Below are positions 61,743 through 64,000 of a stretch of 64,000 nucleotides of DNA, one piece after another (the stretch's first letter is position 1; each line of letters begins with the position of its first letter). Both the position numbers and the translations under genes were made by a program. Location of the stretch: positions 12,702,074 to 12,766,073 of the forward strand of contig NC_037595.1 of assembly GCF_003073045.1 (NCBI RefSeq). The letters run 5' to 3'. The stretch comes from Pomacea canaliculata. Lineage: Eukaryota; Mollusca; Gastropoda; Architaenioglossa; Ampullariidae. The notes beneath the pieces are model-generated. The model saw only the letters and a program-made list of their open reading frames with translations. It did not search any database and was not told the DNA's origin.

Positions 61743-63853
61743 GCTATGATAGTCACGAATACTTAGTAAAAGAACTACGTCCAGCATGGAACTACAGCTT
61801 TTCCCTGTCAGCACAAACATCAAAAGGATCCTCACAAAACACAACCACAACAGCACAAACACAGGACTCAGGTAACTTACTGCTGTACACTTCACTTGTC
61901 AATCGACTTTGTATGTCTTTGCTGCTGATGTCATTCTTTGAGCGGATAAGCTCTGTCCATGAAATATTGAAGACAGAAGTCGTGTTACAGTATTTCTGTA
62001 GTAAAATCATCTATAATGTTTCATACATGTTGCTGTTTTGTCAGTTCCTGGAGTTGTTCAGAATCTGACAGTAACACCTGGTCAGGAGGCCTACAACAAC
62101 AACGATCTCTGCAAATAATTCAGCTGGCGATGTCCACGTGTCACAGAGCGGAATACTCCCATCATAGGATTCCTTTTAAACACAACCTCGTGGAATGTAA
62201 GAACACTGTATTTTTGTTTACAGACCTATATAGAAGCAATGTGAATATTTATATATAGAGACAAAACATTGTAAATACAAAGAGCATAAGGATCTGTCTA
62301 AATCGCTCGCAATAACCATCATATTGCAGTAAATTTTAGATAAAATTTTATGTACACTTTTATATATTAAAATTTTAATCCGGAATGGAACAGTTATGTG
62401 ATTTGTTGTGCCAACTGAATAAACATTCAAAAGATTCCATAATGTTTCAGATAAACGAAGGAGACAAGAAAGAAGACAGCTCTGCCGCTCAGGTACGAAT
62501 CTTTCACTTCTTCATCCGACACTAAAGATCAACATGACTATCTTACTCGATATAGACGATTATAGAAATTTTCAAGAGACAGTTTTGTTTATTAATAATT
62601 TTTATTCAAGTGAAACCTTTTTTTTTCAGAAAAACCAGTGCAGTGTGGGTATTTGTTTTGTAAACGTGGCGAACGTGAGCTGCGAAAATATCCAAAGTGT
62701 TGATATCGTCGTCAAGCCTGAACACCATTATCTTATCCAGGTAATTATTTTATCTTTGTAAAGTTTTATTAGTCTGTCTGGTCGATGTTCCATTGTTAAA
62801 GTCTTATTTAATGTAATAAAGGGAAAGAATGAAAGATGATATCAGAGAATTACTTCACGTATGACAATAAGTTCATCGTAATGTTTTAAGCAGGACTAGT
62901 GATTGAGAATTCTTTGTCCAAAGTTGTTTCTAAGATTCACATTAATGGCATGATGTCTAAACAGGTGCAAACTGTGGGTGAAAAGTACAACAGTACTGAG
63001 TGGGTAACCACAACCTTTGACACACCCGCTGGACGTAAGAATGTTTTTGTTTCATTACCTTTTGTTTGTTTTATTGCTTTCAGATAATGTTTGTATGGTC
63101 TGCTCCGCCTATCACACGTTTAAACACCATTTAAAACAGTCAAAATAATGTGAGATTTATATATTTTTTCTCTCTCTTAACAAATTCAGTAAACTCTATT
63201 ACATACTCTAATTACATTCAAATATTTCAGATAACCTAGCGCATTTAAAATTTAAATGCAAATCACTGTGAACAAACAAACGATAATTCTGTTTAAAATA
63301 TTGCTTCTTTGATGAATGAGATATTATGCTGGGAAAAAAAGAATTTGAAGACAAACCACTTGATAGTCACACCTACCAAACTTTATGAACTGACAGTAGA
63401 TGGCTCTTAAAATTAAAAAAAAATGTGTCTTTGGCCTTATACTCAAGGTTGACAAATATTTAAGATTGAAAATCCTACCTCTTCATTTAGCTGACATTGT
63501 TTACCGCCACCTTTATTTTACACTTAAAGAAATAGTCTTGCGAGTGGTTAAGCTATTAATGTATTTGTTAAATAGTCTTTGTGGGTTTATTGCTCTTTAA
63601 AACACAGTCTGTTCCATCGGACTGGTAGTTACTAACTTCATTTTGATGTTCAGCTTCAGGACCAGTAGAACATTTGAGAGCTGAGTCTGTGAACGGGTTT
63701 TCTGTGAGTGTCGAGTGGAGCAAACCAAACGAAACAAACGGAAAGTTACTTGGCTACGTGGTGCACGTGCTTCAGTCCGGACTGGACTGTGTGCAGATGA
63801 TCTTGTACATGTTGAAGTCTACAGATAATACTGGACAGGATTGTTTTGATAAG
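61743..63853 (+). CDS. Fibronectin type III repeat protein, partial and broken by an in-frame stop
   Basis: Exons read: 61743-61871 (phase 1-1), 62045-62196 (1-0), 62451-62492 (0-0), 62630-62740 (0-0), 62965-63034 (0-1), 63660-63853 (1-0); all have GT...AG borders and agreeing phases. They give the end of one FN3 domain (YLVKELRPAWNYSFSLSAQT), a whole second domain (VPGVVQNLTVTPG, FSWRCP...IIGFLL, PEHHYLIQVQTVG, TFDTPAG) and the start of a third (PVEHLRAESVNGFSVSVEW). The core Trp, the L-P-Y.F/Y.I strand motif and domain-boundary phase-1 introns all fit. A TAA at 62,116-62,118 interrupts the second domain just before FSW, while the frame continues correctly on both sides. Such repeats occur in receptor tyrosine phosphatases and adhesion receptors; no enzyme domain or membrane helix is inside the window, so the full identity is unknown. 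It continues beyond the right edge; earlier exons are missing or in the gap. Confidence 0.75.
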
Positions 63854-64000
63854 GTAAGTAATCATTACAAATCTGTATGATAATTATCTCTTTATCATCC
63901 TTCATCCAGCCATCAAGCCATCCAGCCGACTGTCACAGACACACGTAGCACTACATGCATGTAGCCTGTATTCTGGTATCATAGAAACACAGACACCTGC

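Noticed and set aside
62090..62167. Shifted frame reading TISANNSAGDVHV, at first sight a better FN3 strand than the main frame
   Set aside because: It ends in a stop with no splice donor, whereas the main frame after the TAA gives FSWRCP...IIGFLL and a phase-correct donor at 62,197.

Overview
This window is animal nuclear DNA. Genes are split by GT...AG introns, exon phases match across introns, intergenic and intronic DNA is AT-rich with simple repeats, and there are fragments of a non-LTR retrotransposon, a hAT-like MITE and a SINE-like tail. A protostome, plausibly a gastropod mollusc, is my inference from the neuroendocrine convertase and from the SINE-like tail ending in CAAA repeats. 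The sequence alone does not prove it. Nothing prokaryotic, viral or CRISPR-like was seen.

Layout: (1) 1-15.7 kb has no gene I can support, only simple repeats, a 32-bp tandem duplication and a few GC-richer patches with NRF-1-like palindromes. (2) 15.7-23.1 kb, plus strand: UTP11, a ribosome-biogenesis (SSU processome) protein, in seven well supported exons plus one doubtful exon; its most conserved central block was not found. (3) 26.5-34.0 kb, plus strand: a complete 11-exon proprotein convertase of the furin/PC1 type (S8 family, about 816 aa) with an intact catalytic set, no transmembrane segment and a helical acidic/basic tail, best called prohormone convertase 1/3-like. (4) 34-40.6 kb: 3' UTR, a dead RTE-like LINE tail on the minus strand, a hAT-like MITE, and a probable non-coding leader exon for the next gene. 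(5) 40.7-46.7 kb, plus strand: one uninterrupted 2003-codon ORF for a large, mostly disordered, probably nuclear protein that I do not recognise. (6) 46.7-61.2 kb: mostly non-coding, with two possible FN3-type exons, then a 100-N assembly gap at 61,191-61,290. (7) 61.7-63.9 kb, plus strand: exons of a fibronectin type III repeat protein that runs past the window edge. One exon has an in-frame stop, so this is either a decaying copy or a sequence error.

The four plus-strand loci do not form an obvious pathway. The points most worth following are the unrecognised 2003-aa protein with its start-stop overlapping upstream ORF, the FN3 gene with its broken domain, the two in-frame splice donors in the convertase, and the missing UTP11 exon.
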